Source: CAWCAL01 sp963695075 (GTDB taxonomy: Bacteria > Actinomycetota > Acidimicrobiia > Acidimicrobiales > CAWCAL01). From it: DNA of 64,000 nt. The notes beneath the pieces were generated by a model, which made no database searches, had not been told where the DNA came from, and saw nothing but the letters and a program-made list of their open reading frames with translations. The position numbers and the translations under genes are program-made. The stretch spans positions 372,001 through 436,000 of the forward strand of contig CAVOFR010000007.1 of the NCBI GenBank assembly GCA_963695075.1, read 5' to 3'. Within the stretch, counting starts at the first letter, position 1, and each line of letters starts with the position of its first letter. Shown one piece after another: positions 17,487 to 26,762 of the stretch.

Positions 17487-18425
17487 ATGTTGGTGATCCA
17501 GCGCCCAACCGTCGAGTCGATCGACGCCGAAGAGAACAACACGCAACGGTTCTCCATCGGCCCGCTCGAGCCCGGGTTCGGCCACACCCTCGGAAACTCG
17601 CTCCGTCGCACGCTGCTGTCGTCCATTCCCGGCGCAGCGGTCACCCAGGTGCGATTCGACGAAGCCCTGCATGAGTTCGACACCATCCCCGGCTGTGCCG
17701 AGGACGTAACCGACATCATCCTGAATCTCAAGGATCTGGTGCTCGTCAGCCACAGCGACGAGCCGGTGGTGCTCCGCCTCGACGTGCGAGGAGCCAAGGA
17801 GGTCGAGGCCGGCGACATCACCACCAATCCCGAGGTCGACGTCCTGAACTCCGATCTCCATCTGGCCAGCCTCAACAGCAAGGGCCGGCTCGCCATCGAC
17901 CTGACGGTGAGCAAGGGTCGAGGATACGTCCCGGCCGAGGCCAACAAGGTCTCGACCACCATCGGCGTCATCCCCATCGACTCCCTCTTCTCACCCGTTC
18001 GTAGGGTGACCTTCGAGGTCGAACCGACTCGCGTCGAGCAGTCCTCGGATTTCGATCGCCTGATAATCTCGATCGAGACCGACGGGTCCATCTCGGCACG
18101 CGAGGCCCTCGCCTCGGCCGGCTCCACCCTTCGCACGCTGGTCCAGTTGGTCGAGGAGATGAGCGACGAACCGCAGGGCCTCGAGCTCTCCGAGGCCAGC
18201 CCGGCGGCGTCGGGCTCGCCCGACCTCGACCTGCCCATCGAGGACCTCGACCTCTCCGAGCGGCCTCGCAACTGCCTCAAGCGGGCTCAGGTCAACTTCG
18301 TGGGGGAGCTGCTGTCCCGCTCCGAGGACGACCTCCTCGCGATCACCAACTTCGGTCAGAAGTCGCTCGACGAGGTCATCCAGAAGCTCGACGAGCGTGG
18401 ACTCACGCTCCGCAACAAGGACTGA
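17487..18425 (+). CDS. rpoA: RNA polymerase alpha subunit
   Basis: A 312-residue alpha subunit. The N-terminal domain contains GPLEPGFGHTLGNSLRRTLL, which drives dimer assembly. The C-terminal domain ends with NCLKRAQVNFVGELLSRSED and FGQKSLDEVIQKL, which contacts UP elements and activators. About 90 bases separate it from rpsD, with GAGG upstream of ATG 17487. rplQ follows at once. Confidence 0.97.
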   Translation: MLVIQRPTVESIDAEENNTQRFSIGPLEPGFGHTLGNSLRRTLLSSIPGAAVTQVRFDEALHEFDTIPGCAEDVTDIILNLKDLVLVSHSDEPVVLRLDVRGAKEVEAGDITTNPEVDVLNSDLHLASLNSKGRLAIDLTVSKGRGYVPAEANKVSTTIGVIPIDSLFSPVRRVTFEVEPTRVEQSSDFDRLIISIETDGSISAREALASAGSTLRTLVQLVEEMSDEPQGLELSEASPAASGSPDLDLPIEDLDLSERPRNCLKRAQVNFVGELLSRSEDDLLAITNFGQKSLDEVIQKLDERGLTLRNKD

Positions 18426-18429
18426 CGAC

Positions 18430-18783
18430 ATGCCGGCACGACCCCGCAAGGGCAAGCGGTTCGGTGGGAGCGCCGCCCATCACAAGGCGATCATGGCCAA
18501 CCTCGTCGCGTCCCTGGTCGCGGCCGAGGCGATCGTCACCACCGAGGCCAAGGCCAAGGCGGTCCGACCGGTGGCCGAGAAGCTGATCACGAAGGCCAAG
18601 AAGGGCGGTCTTCACAACCACCGTCAGGTGCTGGCCTATCTGCGTGATCCCGAGATGACGGCGAAGCTCTTCGAGGACGTCGGGCCAAGATACGAGGATC
18701 GACCGGGTGGGTACACCCGAATCCTCAAGCTCGGTCCCCGGCCCGGGGACAAGGCGCCGATGGCGCGGCTCGAACTCGTCTGA
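18430..18783 (+). CDS. rplQ: 50S ribosomal protein L17
   Basis: A 117-residue L17 near the tunnel exit. MPARPRKGKRFGGSAAHHKA and GYTRILKLGPRPGDKAPMA are family blocks. It starts four bases after the rpoA stop and is followed by truA, the usual order. Confidence 0.95.
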   Translation: MPARPRKGKRFGGSAAHHKAIMANLVASLVAAEAIVTTEAKAKAVRPVAEKLITKAKKGGLHNHRQVLAYLRDPEMTAKLFEDVGPRYEDRPGGYTRILKLGPRPGDKAPMARLELV

Positions 18784-18805
18784 CTCGGCACGGCGGTCAG
18801 AACCC

Positions 18806-19591
18806 GTGACTCGCGTCCGGCTCCTGGTCGCCTATGACGGCTCGCCGTTCCGGGGGTTCGCAGCCAATCCCGGTGTGCGCACCGTCGCCGGCGATCTGAC
18901 CGCGGCCATCGACCGCGTGCTCGGAACCGAGGTGGCGCTGGCCGCGGCCGGCCGAACCGACGCCGGGGTCCACGCCTGGGGGCAGGTGGTGACCTTCGAC
19001 GTGGACGCGATCGTCGATCTCGACCGGCTCCAGCGGTCGGTCAACCGACTGTGTGCACCTTCGATCGTGGTTCGCTCGGCCGCATCGGCCCCGGACGGCT
19101 TCGACGCCCGGTTCTCGGCGCTTTCCCGCGTCTACCGGTACACCATCGTGAACCGCTCCGTACCCGATCCGTTCCTGCACCACACGGCGTGGCATGTGGC
19201 GGATCCGCTCGAGATCCGTTCCATGCGGGCTGCGGGTGATCCACTGATCGGCGAGCACGACTTCTCGTCCTTCTGCCGCCGCCGTGAGGTGACCGATCCC
19301 GAGACCGGCGAGCGCATCGAGGCTTCGTTGGTCCGACGGGTGATCCGGACCAGCTGGACCGAGATGGGCGAGGGCGTCCTGAGGTTCGAGATCGAGGCCA
19401 CCGCCTTCTGCCACCAGATGGTCCGTAGCATCGTCGGATTGCTGGTCGACGTCGGTCGGGGTCGCCGGCGTGTCGCCGATGTCACCCTGGCCGTCGCAGC
19501 CGGCGATCGCGGTGCGACCGGCCAGATCGCGCCGTCGCACGGGCTCTGCCTCTGGGCGGTTCGCTATCCCGAAGCCGGCGCGCCGGGATAG
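18806..19591 (+). CDS. truA: tRNA pseudouridine(38-40) synthase
   Basis: A 261-residue TruA, which makes pseudouridine at positions 38-40 of the tRNA anticodon stem. The catalytic Asp52 lies in GRTDAGVHAWGQ (residues 49-60). RVYRYTIVNR and FCHQMVRSIVGLLVDVGRG are conserved. GTG 18806 gives the normal start VTRVRLLVAYDGSPF. The order rplQ-truA-rplM-rpsI is standard. Confidence 0.94.
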   Translation: MTRVRLLVAYDGSPFRGFAANPGVRTVAGDLTAAIDRVLGTEVALAAAGRTDAGVHAWGQVVTFDVDAIVDLDRLQRSVNRLCAPSIVVRSAASAPDGFDARFSALSRVYRYTIVNRSVPDPFLHHTAWHVADPLEIRSMRAAGDPLIGEHDFSSFCRRREVTDPETGERIEASLVRRVIRTSWTEMGEGVLRFEIEATAFCHQMVRSIVGLLVDVGRGRRRVADVTLAVAAGDRGATGQIAPSHGLCLWAVRYPEAGAPG

Positions 19592-19618
19592 ATGTCTCGA
19601 CCGACACCGGACGCGATG

Positions 19619-19648
19619 TTGCGATGGTCCCATCATGCGCCCTATCGT
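19619..19648 (+). promoter_or_regulatory. Candidate promoter for rplM-rpsI
   Basis: TTGCGA (19619-19624) and TATCGT (19643-19648) are 18 bases apart, in the 123-base gap between truA and rplM and about 65 bases before the rplM start. Confidence 0.4.
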
Positions 19649-19714
19649 GACCCCTTGCTTCGGCGTCCGATCGCGCCCTTGCACCTCCGTCGAACCCCCG
19701 TGCGAGGACTCCGC

Positions 19715-20164
19715 GTGACGACGTATTCACCCAAGAAGACTGAAATCGAGCGGCGGTGGTACGTCGTCGATGCCGAGGGCATGGTCCTGGGTCGTCTCGC
19801 CACCGAGGTGGCCCGGCTCCTGCGCGGCAAGCACAAGCCGACCTTCTCCCCGCACCTCGACTGCGGCGACCATGTCGTGGTCATCAACGCCGACAAGGTC
19901 GTCCTCACCGCGGGCAAGGCCGAGCGCAAGCAGGTGTACCGCCACTCGGGTTATCCGGGCGGTATCCGCTCCCGCGCCTACGCCGACCGGATGGCCGACC
20001 AACCGGCCGAAGCGGTCCGCGCCAGCATCTGCGGCATGCTCCCCAAGAACCGGCTCGGCCGCCAACTGGCCACCAAGCTCAAGGTCTATGCCGGTCCCAC
20101 CCACCCTCATCACGCGCAGAAGCCCGAACCGCTGGTGTTCGAGCACGCCCGCGCCCGCGACTGA
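19715..20164 (+). CDS. rplM: 50S ribosomal protein L13
   Basis: A 149-residue L13, an early 50S assembly protein. RRWYVVDAEGMVLGRLATEV and ASICGMLPKNRLGRQLATKL are diagnostic. GTG 19715 gives TTYSPKKTEIER, the usual actinobacterial start. rpsI follows 17 bases on. Confidence 0.95.
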   Translation: MTTYSPKKTEIERRWYVVDAEGMVLGRLATEVARLLRGKHKPTFSPHLDCGDHVVVINADKVVLTAGKAERKQVYRHSGYPGGIRSRAYADRMADQPAEAVRASICGMLPKNRLGRQLATKLKVYAGPTHPHHAQKPEPLVFEHARARD

Positions 20165-20181
20165 TCGAAGGAACACGCGAC

Positions 20182-20574
20182 ATGTCCACCGAGATCACCA
20201 GGGCCACCGGCCGACGTAAGCGGGCGGTTGCCCGCGTTCGTCTGTCCACCGGATCGGGGACGATCACCGTCAACGGCCGCCCTGTCGAGGAGTACTTCCC
20301 GTCCGATGCCGACCGGATGGTGCTCACCGAGCCGTTGCGCCTCACCGAGCAGACCGACGTCTATGACATCGACGTCACCATGCACGGTGGGGGTCGATCG
20401 GGTCAGGCCGGCGCTCTCCGACTCGGCATCGCCCGCGCCATCTGCGATCTGCAACCCGAACTGCGCGATCAGGTCAAGAAGGCAGGATTCCTCACCCGGG
20501 ACGCCCGGAAGAAGGAGTCCAAGAAGTACGGCCTCAAGAAGGCCCGAAAGGCGCCTCAGTACTCGAAGAGGTAG
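20182..20574 (+). CDS. rpsI: 30S ribosomal protein S9
   Basis: A 130-residue S9, whose C-terminal tail reaches the P-site tRNA. TGRRKRAVARVRL near the start, GGGRSGQAGALRLGIARA in the middle and the final KKARKAPQYSKR with the universal terminal Arg are all present. glmM begins five bases after the stop. Confidence 0.96.
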   Translation: MSTEITRATGRRKRAVARVRLSTGSGTITVNGRPVEEYFPSDADRMVLTEPLRLTEQTDVYDIDVTMHGGGRSGQAGALRLGIARAICDLQPELRDQVKKAGFLTRDARKKESKKYGLKKARKAPQYSKR

Positions 20575-20579
20575 GTGCG

Positions 20580-21929
20580 GTGGACATCGCCTTCGGAACC
20601 GACGGGGTCCGGGGTCTGGCCAATCGCGATCTGACCGCCGAGCACGCGCTGGGTATCGGCCGTGCGGCAGCGCGCACACTCGGGAGAGAACGCTGGTTGA
20701 TCGCCCGCGACACCCGCCACAGCGGCCCGATGCTCGAGGCGGCGCTCGCTGCCGGACTGGCCAGCGAAGGCGCCCGCGTCGAGCTACTGGGCGTCGCTCC
20801 GACGCCGGCTCTGGCGTGGCTGTGTACGCGCCGAGCCATTCCGGGAGCGATGATCTCGGCATCGCACAACCCGTACGGCGACAATGGCATCAAGCTGTTC
20901 GCCGCCGGCGGCCGCAAGCTGACCGACACCACCGAGGGGGCACTGCTGGCCGCGCTCGTCGATCTCGACCCTGGTGACCCGGACGGTCCGACGGGAGCCG
21001 ACCTGGGCTCGATCGGACCAGCGCCCTCCGGGCTGAGTTCGTGGACCGACGGCATCGTGGCGAGCCTCGACGGTCGGCGGCTGGATGGGCTCACGGTGGT
21101 CGTCGATGGGTCGCACGGGGCCAACGCCCATGTGGCCCCCGACGTCCTGCGTTCTCTCGGAGCTGACGTCGATGCCATAGGCGACGACCCGAACGGTTTC
21201 AACATCAATGATCAGGTCGGCTCGACCTACCCCGAGACCTGCGCGGCAGAGGTGATCGCCCGGGGCGCCGATGTCGGGCTCGCGTTCGATGGCGACGCCG
21301 ACCGCGTCGTGGCGGTCGATTCCCGTGGTCGTATCGTCGACGGCGACCACATGATGGCGTTGCTCGCCTTGGACCGACACGACCGTGGTCTCCTCGCCGA
21401 CGGCACGGTGGTCGTGACGGTCATGAGCAATCTGGGGTTCCACCGGGCAATGGCTGCGGCCGGAATCAACGTGGAGCAGACCCAGGTCGGTGACCGATAC
21501 GTCCTCGATGCGCTCGAGCGGGGCGGGTGGAACCTCGGAGGTGAGCAGTCCGGACACGTGATCATGACCGACATCAGTCGAACCGGTGACGGCCTTCTCA
21601 CCGGTCTGCATCTCCTCGATCTCGTGCAGCGAAGCGGTCGACCCCTGGCCGATCTGGCGGCCGACGCCATGACCACGGTCCCCCAGCTACTTCACAACGT
21701 CGCCGTGACCGACCGGACGGTCGACGTGGTGCATGTCGTGGCGCCCGAGATTGCGGCGGTCGAGTCCGAACTCGGTGACGAAGGTCGTGTGCTCGTGCGC
21801 GCCAGTGGTACCGAGCCGCTCGTCAGGGTGATGGTCGAGGCCATCGACCCCGCGGCGGCCGCCACGGCGGTCGCCCGGCTGGTCGCGGCCGTGGAGCGGG
21901 TGACAGGCTCGACGGGGGCCTTAGACTGA
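20580..21929 (+). CDS. glmM: Phosphoglucosamine mutase
   Basis: A 449-residue enzyme that turns glucosamine-6-phosphate into glucosamine-1-phosphate for UDP-GlcNAc and peptidoglycan. The phosphorylated Ser95 sits in MISASHNPYGDNGIK. The metal loop is DGDADRVVAVD, and the phosphate-binding loop near the end is RASGTEPLVRVM. GTG 20580 gives the standard MDIAFGTDGVRG. It precedes a GlmS-like gene, so two successive steps are linked. Confidence 0.95.
   Translation: MDIAFGTDGVRGLANRDLTAEHALGIGRAAARTLGRERWLIARDTRHSGPMLEAALAAGLASEGARVELLGVAPTPALAWLCTRRAIPGAMISASHNPYGDNGIKLFAAGGRKLTDTTEGALLAALVDLDPGDPDGPTGADLGSIGPAPSGLSSWTDGIVASLDGRRLDGLTVVVDGSHGANAHVAPDVLRSLGADVDAIGDDPNGFNINDQVGSTYPETCAAEVIARGADVGLAFDGDADRVVAVDSRGRIVDGDHMMALLALDRHDRGLLADGTVVVTVMSNLGFHRAMAAAGINVEQTQVGDRYVLDALERGGWNLGGEQSGHVIMTDISRTGDGLLTGLHLLDLVQRSGRPLADLAADAMTTVPQLLHNVAVTDRTVDVVHVVAPEIAAVESELGDEGRVLVRASGTEPLVRVMVEAIDPAAAATAVARLVAAVERVTGSTGALD
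21900..21927 (+). promoter_or_regulatory. Candidate promoter for the glmS-like gene
   Basis: GTGACA (21900-21905) and TAGACT (21922-21927) are 16 bases apart inside the last codons of glmM, about 55 bases before the glmS-like start. Both boxes are close to sigma-70 consensus. Confidence 0.45.
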
Positions 21930-21982
21930 CCAACCGCGCGGCGGCGCCAGGGTCCGCCGTGTCGCTCGCTCCGGAGACCCAT

Positions 21983-24900
21983 ATGTGCGGAATCATCGCC
22001 GTTGTCAGGAAGCCTGGCGTCGGGCCGATTCCCTCGACCCCCGAGCTGCTCGACGAGCTGGGTCGGGCGGTCGATGCGTTCGACCCGTCGGTCGAGCCGC
22101 TGCACCCGGAACTGCTGGTGCTGGCCTCGGCGATGCAGGATGTCGACCGGGCCCTGCGCGGCGCCGCCGGTGTCGCGGCCCTGATCGCTGATCCCGCTTC
22201 GACAGCCGGACTGGCGGCCGTGATCGATCGAGCCCGCGAGAAGATCGGCGAAGCCGAGACGCGGATCGAGACCGAGGTGGTCGACGGCACGGTCCTCGAG
22301 TATCGCAATGCTGCCGTCGTCATCACCAAGGATGCTCATTGGGCTGTTGCGCATGACCGACTTCGGACTGCGGAAGCGGTCGCGGCCATGGCCGGGCCGG
22401 CCGCACCCCTGTCGGCGCTGGCCGCGTACACCTCGGCCCAGGAGGCGCTGTCGGCGATCGACCGGCTCGAGGTCCGCGGTCGCGACTCGGCGGGCCTCCA
22501 GGTGCTGGTCACCGGCCACGGGATCGATTTCGAGGATGACGGGGTCCGGTCGGTCCTCGGTCAGCGCACGACCGATCCGCTGTACCGGGATCGCTCGGTT
22601 CGGGTGGTGGACGGCGCTGTGGCCTTCGTATACAAGGCGGCCGCCGAGATCGGTGAGCTGGGGGACAACACCGCAGCGCTGCGGGCCGCGATCACCGACG
22701 ACGAGCTGCTTCGGCGGGCCGTTTCCGGACCCGATGCCCAAGCCGTCGTTTTGGGTCACACCCGCTGGGCCAGTGTCGGCATCATTTCGCAACCCAATGC
22801 GCACCCGCTCAACAGCGACGAGCCCGGCCTGAACGGTGTCCCTCATGTCGCGGCCGTACTCAACGGCGACGTCGACAACTACAGCGACCTGTCGGCCCGT
22901 GACGGACTCGACATCCTGCCCGAGATCACCACCGATGCAAAGGTCATTCCCACTCTGACGAGTCGGGCTCTCGCCGCGGGCCAGCCCCTCGGCGAGGCAT
23001 TTCGCTCCACCGTTCGCGACCTCGAAGGATCGGTGGCGATCGGTGCTCTGACCGACGCCGATCCGAGCCGACTGCTGCTCGCCCTGAGGGGGAGCGGCCA
23101 GGCGCTGTATGTCGGACTGGCCGACGACGCCTTCGTGGTGGCCAGCGAACCGTACGGGTTGGTCGAGTTCACCGATCGCTACCTGAGGATGGACGGAGAG
23201 ACGCCGTCGAATCCCGACGATCCGACCGGGTCCCGCGGCCAAATCGTCGAGCTCGACGCCTCCCGGGCCGGGACCGTGGCCGGTATTCAGCGCCGTAGCT
23301 ATGACGGTTCTGACCTTCCGGTCACCGACGACGAGATCACCTTTGCCGAGATCACGACCCGCGACATCGATCGCGGTGACTACCCGCACTTCCTGTTGAA
23401 GGAGATCTCCGAAGCGCCGCTGTCATTTCGCAAGACGCTGCGCGGTCGCCTCGCATCGGGGTCGGATGGGCGGCTGCGAGCGATAGTCGGTGACGAGACT
23501 CTCCCGATCGAGCTCCGCGCTGCCCTCGGAACCGGCGCCATCGACGAGATTCTGGTCATCGGGCAGGGGACGGCCGCCATCGCCGGCCGGGCCGCGGCCG
23601 CGGCCATTGCGAACGTGCTCGGCGACAGTGGCATCGGTGTTCGCTCGCTCCCCGCCACCGAGTTGTCCGGCTTCGAGCTCCAGGGCGACATGAGGAACGT
23701 GCTCGTCGTCGCCATCAGTCAGTCGGGAACGACCACCGACACGAATCGCACCGTTGATCTGGTTCGGGCTCGTGGAGCGCGGGTCGTGGCCATCGTGAAC
23801 CGCCGGGGGAGCGACCTGGTCGACAAGGCCGACGGTGTGCTCTACACCGCCGACGGCCGAGACGTCGAGATGAGTGTCGCCTCCACCAAGGCCTTCTACT
23901 CACAGGTGGCGGCGGGGTTCATCCTCGCCGACGCCCTCGCCGGTGAAGCCGGAGTCGAATCGAGCGACGAACGGCACGCGATCCTGACCTCACTGGCCGA
24001 GATGCCGGCGGCGATGCAGACCACATTGGGTCGCCGACAGGAGATCGCCGATGCCGCCCTGCGTTTCGCACCGAGTCGCAGGTACTGGGCCGTCGTCGGC
24101 AACGGCCCGAACTTCGTGGCGGCCAACGAGATCCGGATAAAGCTGTCCGAGCTCTGCTACAAAGCCATCGCCTGCGATGCGACCGAGGACAAGAAGCACA
24201 TCGATCTGTCCTCGGAGCCACTCATCCTCGTGTGCGCGGCCGGCGTGGTCGGTTCCACGGCCGACGACGTGGCCAAGGAAGTTGCGATCTTCCGAGCGCA
24301 CAAGGCGGCCCCCATCGTCATCGCCAGCGAGGGTGCCGACCTGTTTTCCGCGGCCCTCGCGGTCATCAGCGTGCCCGAGACCCACCCCGCACTCGGGTTC
24401 ATTCTCGCCACCGTCGTCGGTCACCTCTTCGGCTATGAGGCAGCGCTGGCGATCGACGAACAGGCCCGACCTCTGCGGGAGTGTCGAGCGGCGATAGAGG
24501 GCATCGTCGAGTCGGGTATCACCGACGCCGCCGCCGTGCTCTCCCGGCTCCGACGACTGGTCCCCGAACCTGCAGGACGGTTTTTCGACGGTCTCCGGGC
24601 CGGGGAGTACGACGGTCACCTGGAAGCCTCGACGGCTCAGTCTCTCACGGCGGCGCTGCGCTACACGCTCCGGATCAGCCCTCTCGACACCTACCAGCTC
24701 GAACGGGGCAAGCTCGGGACGCCCAGCGCGGTGATCGAGGACCTGACCTCCGCGCTCACCCAGGGGATCGAGGAACTGACCCGTCCGGTCGATGCCATCA
24801 AGCACCAGGCGAAGACGGTGACCGTCGGGATCTCCCGTTCCGACGAGGGCCTACTCACCGTGCCCATGGTGGCCGAGACACTCGCGTCGGGGGCCGGTCG

Positions 24901-25408
24901 TGACCGGTTCAGTTACCGGACGCTGCGAACGCTCGCCTCGCTCGACCCGGCGGTCGAAGCCATCACGGGCTTCACCCGGTATCGCATCGAAGGCGACATC
25001 ACCGCCGGCGGGACGGCGGTGGTCGTCGATCGGGGAGGCATCTCGGTGGGTCTACCGTCGCGGGCCGACGTACCCTCCCTGCTCCGTGGCACGAAGCATC
25101 GGGCGGCCACCGAGCGTGCTGTCATGGTGGCGAAGGGACGGAGCGACGGCAGGACGGTGGTGATAGTGCCCGAGGTAAAGGACACCGAGCCGGTCGGGAT
25201 CACCCTGTTGCACGTCACCTTCGTGGACCGCCTCCCGGTCGACACGATGCGCAGTGTGCTCGAGGGATATCGGGGTCGTTACAGCGCGCTTGAGGACGCG
25301 GTCACCGAGACCGAACCGACCTTCCGTGAAGATCTGCTGGCCGCGCTCCCGGTCGTCGATCTGCTCGCCGACCCCGTCTACGTGCTGGCCGACCAGTGGC
25401 GGACTTGA
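21983..25408 (+). CDS. Oversized GlmS-like glucosamine-6-phosphate synthase
   Basis: A protein of 1141 residues with a GlmS-like layout; ordinary GlmS has about 610. Cys2 after the start Met is the expected N-terminal nucleophile. A 145-residue insertion then separates it from the rest of the glutaminase domain: RGRDSAG (165-171), GHTRWAS (258-264) and NGDVDNY (294-300). The isomerase part has YPHFLLKEISEAP (467-479), ISQSGTTTDT (578-587), VASTKAFYSQ (632-641) and a KKH near 737-739. About 300 further residues of unknown role follow. ATG 21983 exposes the Cys and has GGAGA upstream; GTG 21959 would bury it. The glmM neighbour supports UDP-GlcNAc synthesis. Confidence 0.8.
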   Translation: MCGIIAVVRKPGVGPIPSTPELLDELGRAVDAFDPSVEPLHPELLVLASAMQDVDRALRGAAGVAALIADPASTAGLAAVIDRAREKIGEAETRIETEVVDGTVLEYRNAAVVITKDAHWAVAHDRLRTAEAVAAMAGPAAPLSALAAYTSAQEALSAIDRLEVRGRDSAGLQVLVTGHGIDFEDDGVRSVLGQRTTDPLYRDRSVRVVDGAVAFVYKAAAEIGELGDNTAALRAAITDDELLRRAVSGPDAQAVVLGHTRWASVGIISQPNAHPLNSDEPGLNGVPHVAAVLNGDVDNYSDLSARDGLDILPEITTDAKVIPTLTSRALAAGQPLGEAFRSTVRDLEGSVAIGALTDADPSRLLLALRGSGQALYVGLADDAFVVASEPYGLVEFTDRYLRMDGETPSNPDDPTGSRGQIVELDASRAGTVAGIQRRSYDGSDLPVTDDEITFAEITTRDIDRGDYPHFLLKEISEAPLSFRKTLRGRLASGSDGRLRAIVGDETLPIELRAALGTGAIDEILVIGQGTAAIAGRAAAAAIANVLGDSGIGVRSLPATELSGFELQGDMRNVLVVAISQSGTTTDTNRTVDLVRARGARVVAIVNRRGSDLVDKADGVLYTADGRDVEMSVASTKAFYSQVAAGFILADALAGEAGVESSDERHAILTSLAEMPAAMQTTLGRRQEIADAALRFAPSRRYWAVVGNGPNFVAANEIRIKLSELCYKAIACDATEDKKHIDLSSEPLILVCAAGVVGSTADDVAKEVAIFRAHKAAPIVIASEGADLFSAALAVISVPETHPALGFILATVVGHLFGYEAALAIDEQARPLRECRAAIEGIVESGITDAAAVLSRLRRLVPEPAGRFFDGLRAGEYDGHLEASTAQSLTAALRYTLRISPLDTYQLERGKLGTPSAVIEDLTSALTQGIEELTRPVDAIKHQAKTVTVGISRSDEGLLTVPMVAETLASGAGRDRFSYRTLRTLASLDPAVEAITGFTRYRIEGDITAGGTAVVVDRGGISVGLPSRADVPSLLRGTKHRAATERAVMVAKGRSDGRTVVIVPEVKDTEPVGITLLHVTFVDRLPVDTMRSVLEGYRGRYSALEDAVTETEPTFREDLLAALPVVDLLADPVYVLADQWRT

Positions 25409-25430
25409 TGGGTACGGGCGAGCTCGGCTC

Positions 25431-26762
25431 GTGAGGGCGATCACGACCCCCGACGAGATGCGCCGGGTGGACGAGCGAGCGTCCGAGCCGGTGGAGGACC
25501 TCATCGGTCGGGCTGGGGCTGCTCTGGCTCGGGCCGCGGTCGAGATGCTGGGTGGGGTCTATGGACGACGGGTCGTCGTCGTGGCCGGACCCGGCAACAA
25601 TGGCGCAGACGGTAGGGCGGCGGCGCGCCGGCTCGAGCGCCACGGGGTCCGAGTCGCGGTCGTGGATGCGCTCGATCCGCCCGGATCGCTCCCCGCGAGC
25701 GACCTCGTGATCGATGCCGCGTTCGGCACGAGTCTCAGCCGTGACTACATCGCGCCGGAATGTGGCGTCGTACCGGTCCTGGCGGCGGACATCCCGTCGG
25801 GTATCGACGGACTCACCGGCCAGGAACGGGGTCGTGCTGTCCGCGCCGCCAGGACGGTCACGTTCCAGGCTCTGAAGCCGGGCCTTCTCCTCGGGGCCGG
25901 ACCCGGTGCAGCCGGCCGGGTCGAGGTGGCCGATATCGGACTCGACGTGGGCGACGTCGGTGCACACGAGGTGGAGACCACCGACGTGTCGGCATGGATT
26001 CCGGACCGCCCGGTCGACGCTCACAAGTGGGAAGCGGCCTGCTGGGTCATCGCAGGGTCGCCGGGCATGACGGGGGCCGCTCGTCTGGCGGCAACCGGAG
26101 CGCTCCGGTCGGGGGCCGGCTACGTCCGGCTCAGCACACCGGGCGGTGCGGGCCAGCACCGGGCCCCGACCGAGGCCGTCCAGGTGGCTCTCCCGGTCGA
26201 GGGTTGGGGATCGATGCTCGAAACCGGTCGGATCGGTGCGGCCGTGATCGGTCCCGGGCTCGGATCGGATCACGCAGCCGAGGTCGGCCTCGCCATCGGG
26301 TCGCTGAGCTGTCCCGTCGTCCTGGACGGCGACGGCCTCAACTCGGTCACGATCGGCATGGTCCGGGCCCGCTCGGCACCGACCGTGCTGACCCCGCACG
26401 ACGGCGAGTTCCGTCGACTTGCCGGCGAAGATCCGGGGGCCGACCGCCTTTCGGCGGTACGGGACCTGGCCCGGGAAACCGCGGCCATCGTGTTGCTGAA
26501 GGGTCCCACCACCGTCGTGGCCGATCCGACCGGTCGAGCGCTCGTCGTCACGGCGGGAGATCAGCGGCTGGCCACCGCGGGAAGTGGCGACGTCCTGGCG
26601 GGAATCATCGGTGCCTTCCTGTGCCGCGGCGGACCCGCGCTCGAGGCGACCGCAGCTGCTGCCCACGTCCATGGGCTCGCCGGTCGTCGTGGCGTTGGGG
26701 TCGGTTTGGTTGCCGGTGATCTACCCGAGCTGGTGGCGCACACACTGGCCGAGCTGCCATGA
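25431..26762 (+). CDS. nnr: Bifunctional NAD(P)HX epimerase / ADP(ATP)-dependent NAD(P)HX dehydratase
   Basis: A 443-residue metabolite-repair enzyme that restores hydrated NAD(P)H. The N-terminal YjeF_N epimerase half has VVAGPGNNGADGRAAARRL (about residues 45-63) and a DIPSGIDG loop. The C-terminal ribokinase-like half has AGSPGMTGAARLAATGALRS, VIGPGLGS and the catalytic ATAGSGDVLAGIIGAFL. It lies between glmS and alr, the common actinobacterial setting, but no acpS is present. GTG 25431 fits the family start; its stop overlaps alr. Confidence 0.9.
   Translation: MRAITTPDEMRRVDERASEPVEDLIGRAGAALARAAVEMLGGVYGRRVVVVAGPGNNGADGRAAARRLERHGVRVAVVDALDPPGSLPASDLVIDAAFGTSLSRDYIAPECGVVPVLAADIPSGIDGLTGQERGRAVRAARTVTFQALKPGLLLGAGPGAAGRVEVADIGLDVGDVGAHEVETTDVSAWIPDRPVDAHKWEAACWVIAGSPGMTGAARLAATGALRSGAGYVRLSTPGGAGQHRAPTEAVQVALPVEGWGSMLETGRIGAAVIGPGLGSDHAAEVGLAIGSLSCPVVLDGDGLNSVTIGMVRARSAPTVLTPHDGEFRRLAGEDPGADRLSAVRDLARETAAIVLLKGPTTVVADPTGRALVVTAGDQRLATAGSGDVLAGIIGAFLCRGGPALEATAAAAHVHGLAGRRGVGVGLVAGDLPELVAHTLAELP

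Noticed and set aside
21959..21982. GTG 21959 as start of the GlmS-like protein
   Set aside because: It would bury the Cys that must be N-terminal for glutaminase action; ATG 21983 exposes it.
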